A stretch of DNA of 6,258 bases from Sphingobacteriia bacterium. GTDB lineage: Bacteria > Bacteroidota > Bacteroidia > Chitinophagales > Chitinophagaceae. Location of the stretch: contig RDYY01000172.1 in the NCBI GenBank assembly GCA_004293505.1, forward strand, positions 1 through 6,258, read 5' to 3'. The notes under the pieces were generated by a model. That model ran no database searches. It saw only the letters and a list, made by a program, of their open reading frames with translations, and was not told the origin of the DNA. Shown here one piece after another: positions 5,859 to 6,258 of this stretch. How positions within the stretch are numbered: the first letter of the stretch is position 1; each line of letters opens with the position of its first letter. The translations under genes were made by a program, and so were the position numbers.

Positions 5859-6258
5859 ATGAAAAACATGGCCGATTTTAACGATTCTTTGTTTTTGAAC
5901 CAGGTAAAAACGGGTTTCATGGACCGTTTTGGGCATGCGCCAATGGCTGGGATCCAATCACCCGGTCGGATCAATTTATTGGGAGAACACATTGATTACC
6001 ATGGTGGTCATGTGTTGCCTGCCGCCGTCGACCTCTCCCTTTTTTTGGCCTATGCACCCAATGAATTTTCCATTTCCCGCATCCTGGCCTTGGATACCCA
6101 AGAATATTGGGAGGGGGATTTGTGCGCTGCAACTGATCCAATTGCTGCTGCACCTTCTTGGTTGGTTTATTTCAAAGGCATGGTACAGCAATGTCTAAAA
6201 ATTCTTGCGGAACAGGGCATTGAAACAAAAGCAGCCCAAGTTGCGCAGGGCAAAAACA
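5859..6258 (+). CDS. galK: Galactokinase (GHMP kinase family), N-terminal part, 3'-truncated by window edge
   Basis: Galactokinase phosphorylates galactose at C1 with ATP in the cytoplasm, the first committed step of the Leloir pathway. The frame from the ATG at 5859 stays open to the right edge, giving 133 residues of a family length of about 380-400. The galactokinase signature GRINLIGEHIDY is at residues 36-47, followed by GGHVLPAAVD. Arg37, Glu43, His44 and Asp46 match the sugar-contacting and signature positions of human GALK1 in both identity and number. The ATP-binding GHMP loop lies beyond the edge. An alternative start at codon 4 (5868) cannot be excluded; no Shine-Dalgarno sequence decides it. 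Residues Ile45 and His48 differ from the commoner EHTDYN form, so related sugar kinases (for example an N-acetylgalactosamine kinase) are not fully excluded. It is divergent from the PKD lipoprotein genes. Confidence 0.9.
   Translation, partial: MKNMADFNDSLFLNQVKTGFMDRFGHAPMAGIQSPGRINLLGEHIDYHGGHVLPAAVDLSLFLAYAPNEFSISRILALDTQEYWEGDLCAATDPIAAAPSWLVYFKGMVQQCLKILAEQGIETKAAQVAQGKN

Noticed and set aside
5762..5992. 76-codon open frame on the - strand across the divergent intergenic region
   Set aside because: More than half lies antisense to the galactokinase-like gene, and the product shows no family resemblance.

Overview
This window reads as ordinary chromosomal DNA from a member of the phylum Bacteroidota, possibly Chitinophagia (the class is a guess). 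Several features point that way: a tRNA-guanine transglycosylase without the usual zinc cysteines, followed by an LptF/LptG-type permease; a citrate synthase of the mitochondrial-like type; lipoproteins whose processed N-terminus would be Cys-Lys-Lys; polycystic-kidney-disease (PKD) domains; a promoter candidate of the Bacteroidota -33/-7 type; and gene starts without clear Shine-Dalgarno sequences.

Layout: (1) bases 1-709, + strand: the C-terminal two thirds of tgt, cut by the left window edge. (2) 742-1833, +: an LptF/LptG-family inner-membrane permease (lipopolysaccharide export), 32 nt after tgt and probably in its operon. (3) 1834-1950: a short spacer with a candidate promoter. (4) 1951-3236, +: gltA, citrate synthase, apparently broken. 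About 377 residues are intact, then roughly 37 nt that the family requires are missing. The rest of the protein continues in another frame, and the translated frame stops at 3165. (5) 3239-4519 and 4521-5765, both - strand: two tandem paralogous lipoproteins, each built of two copies of a two-PKD module. They sit 1 nt apart and look co-transcribed. (6) 5766-5858: a 93-nt divergent intergenic region. (7) 5859-6258, +: the N-terminal 133 residues of a galactokinase-like GHMP kinase, cut by the right edge.

The housekeeping genes act in tRNA modification (tgt), outer-membrane biogenesis (LptF/G), the TCA cycle (gltA) and galactose entry into metabolism (galK); nothing in the sequence links them functionally. 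The PKD lipoproteins are the only accessory-looking part. They share a four-cysteine, four-PKD plan that implies a module duplication followed by a gene duplication. The features most worth a second look are the gltA deletion, the PKD pair, and the 2-nt convergent junction in which both stop codons lie inside one palindrome. I saw no RNA genes, mobile elements, CRISPR arrays or convincing intrinsic terminators.
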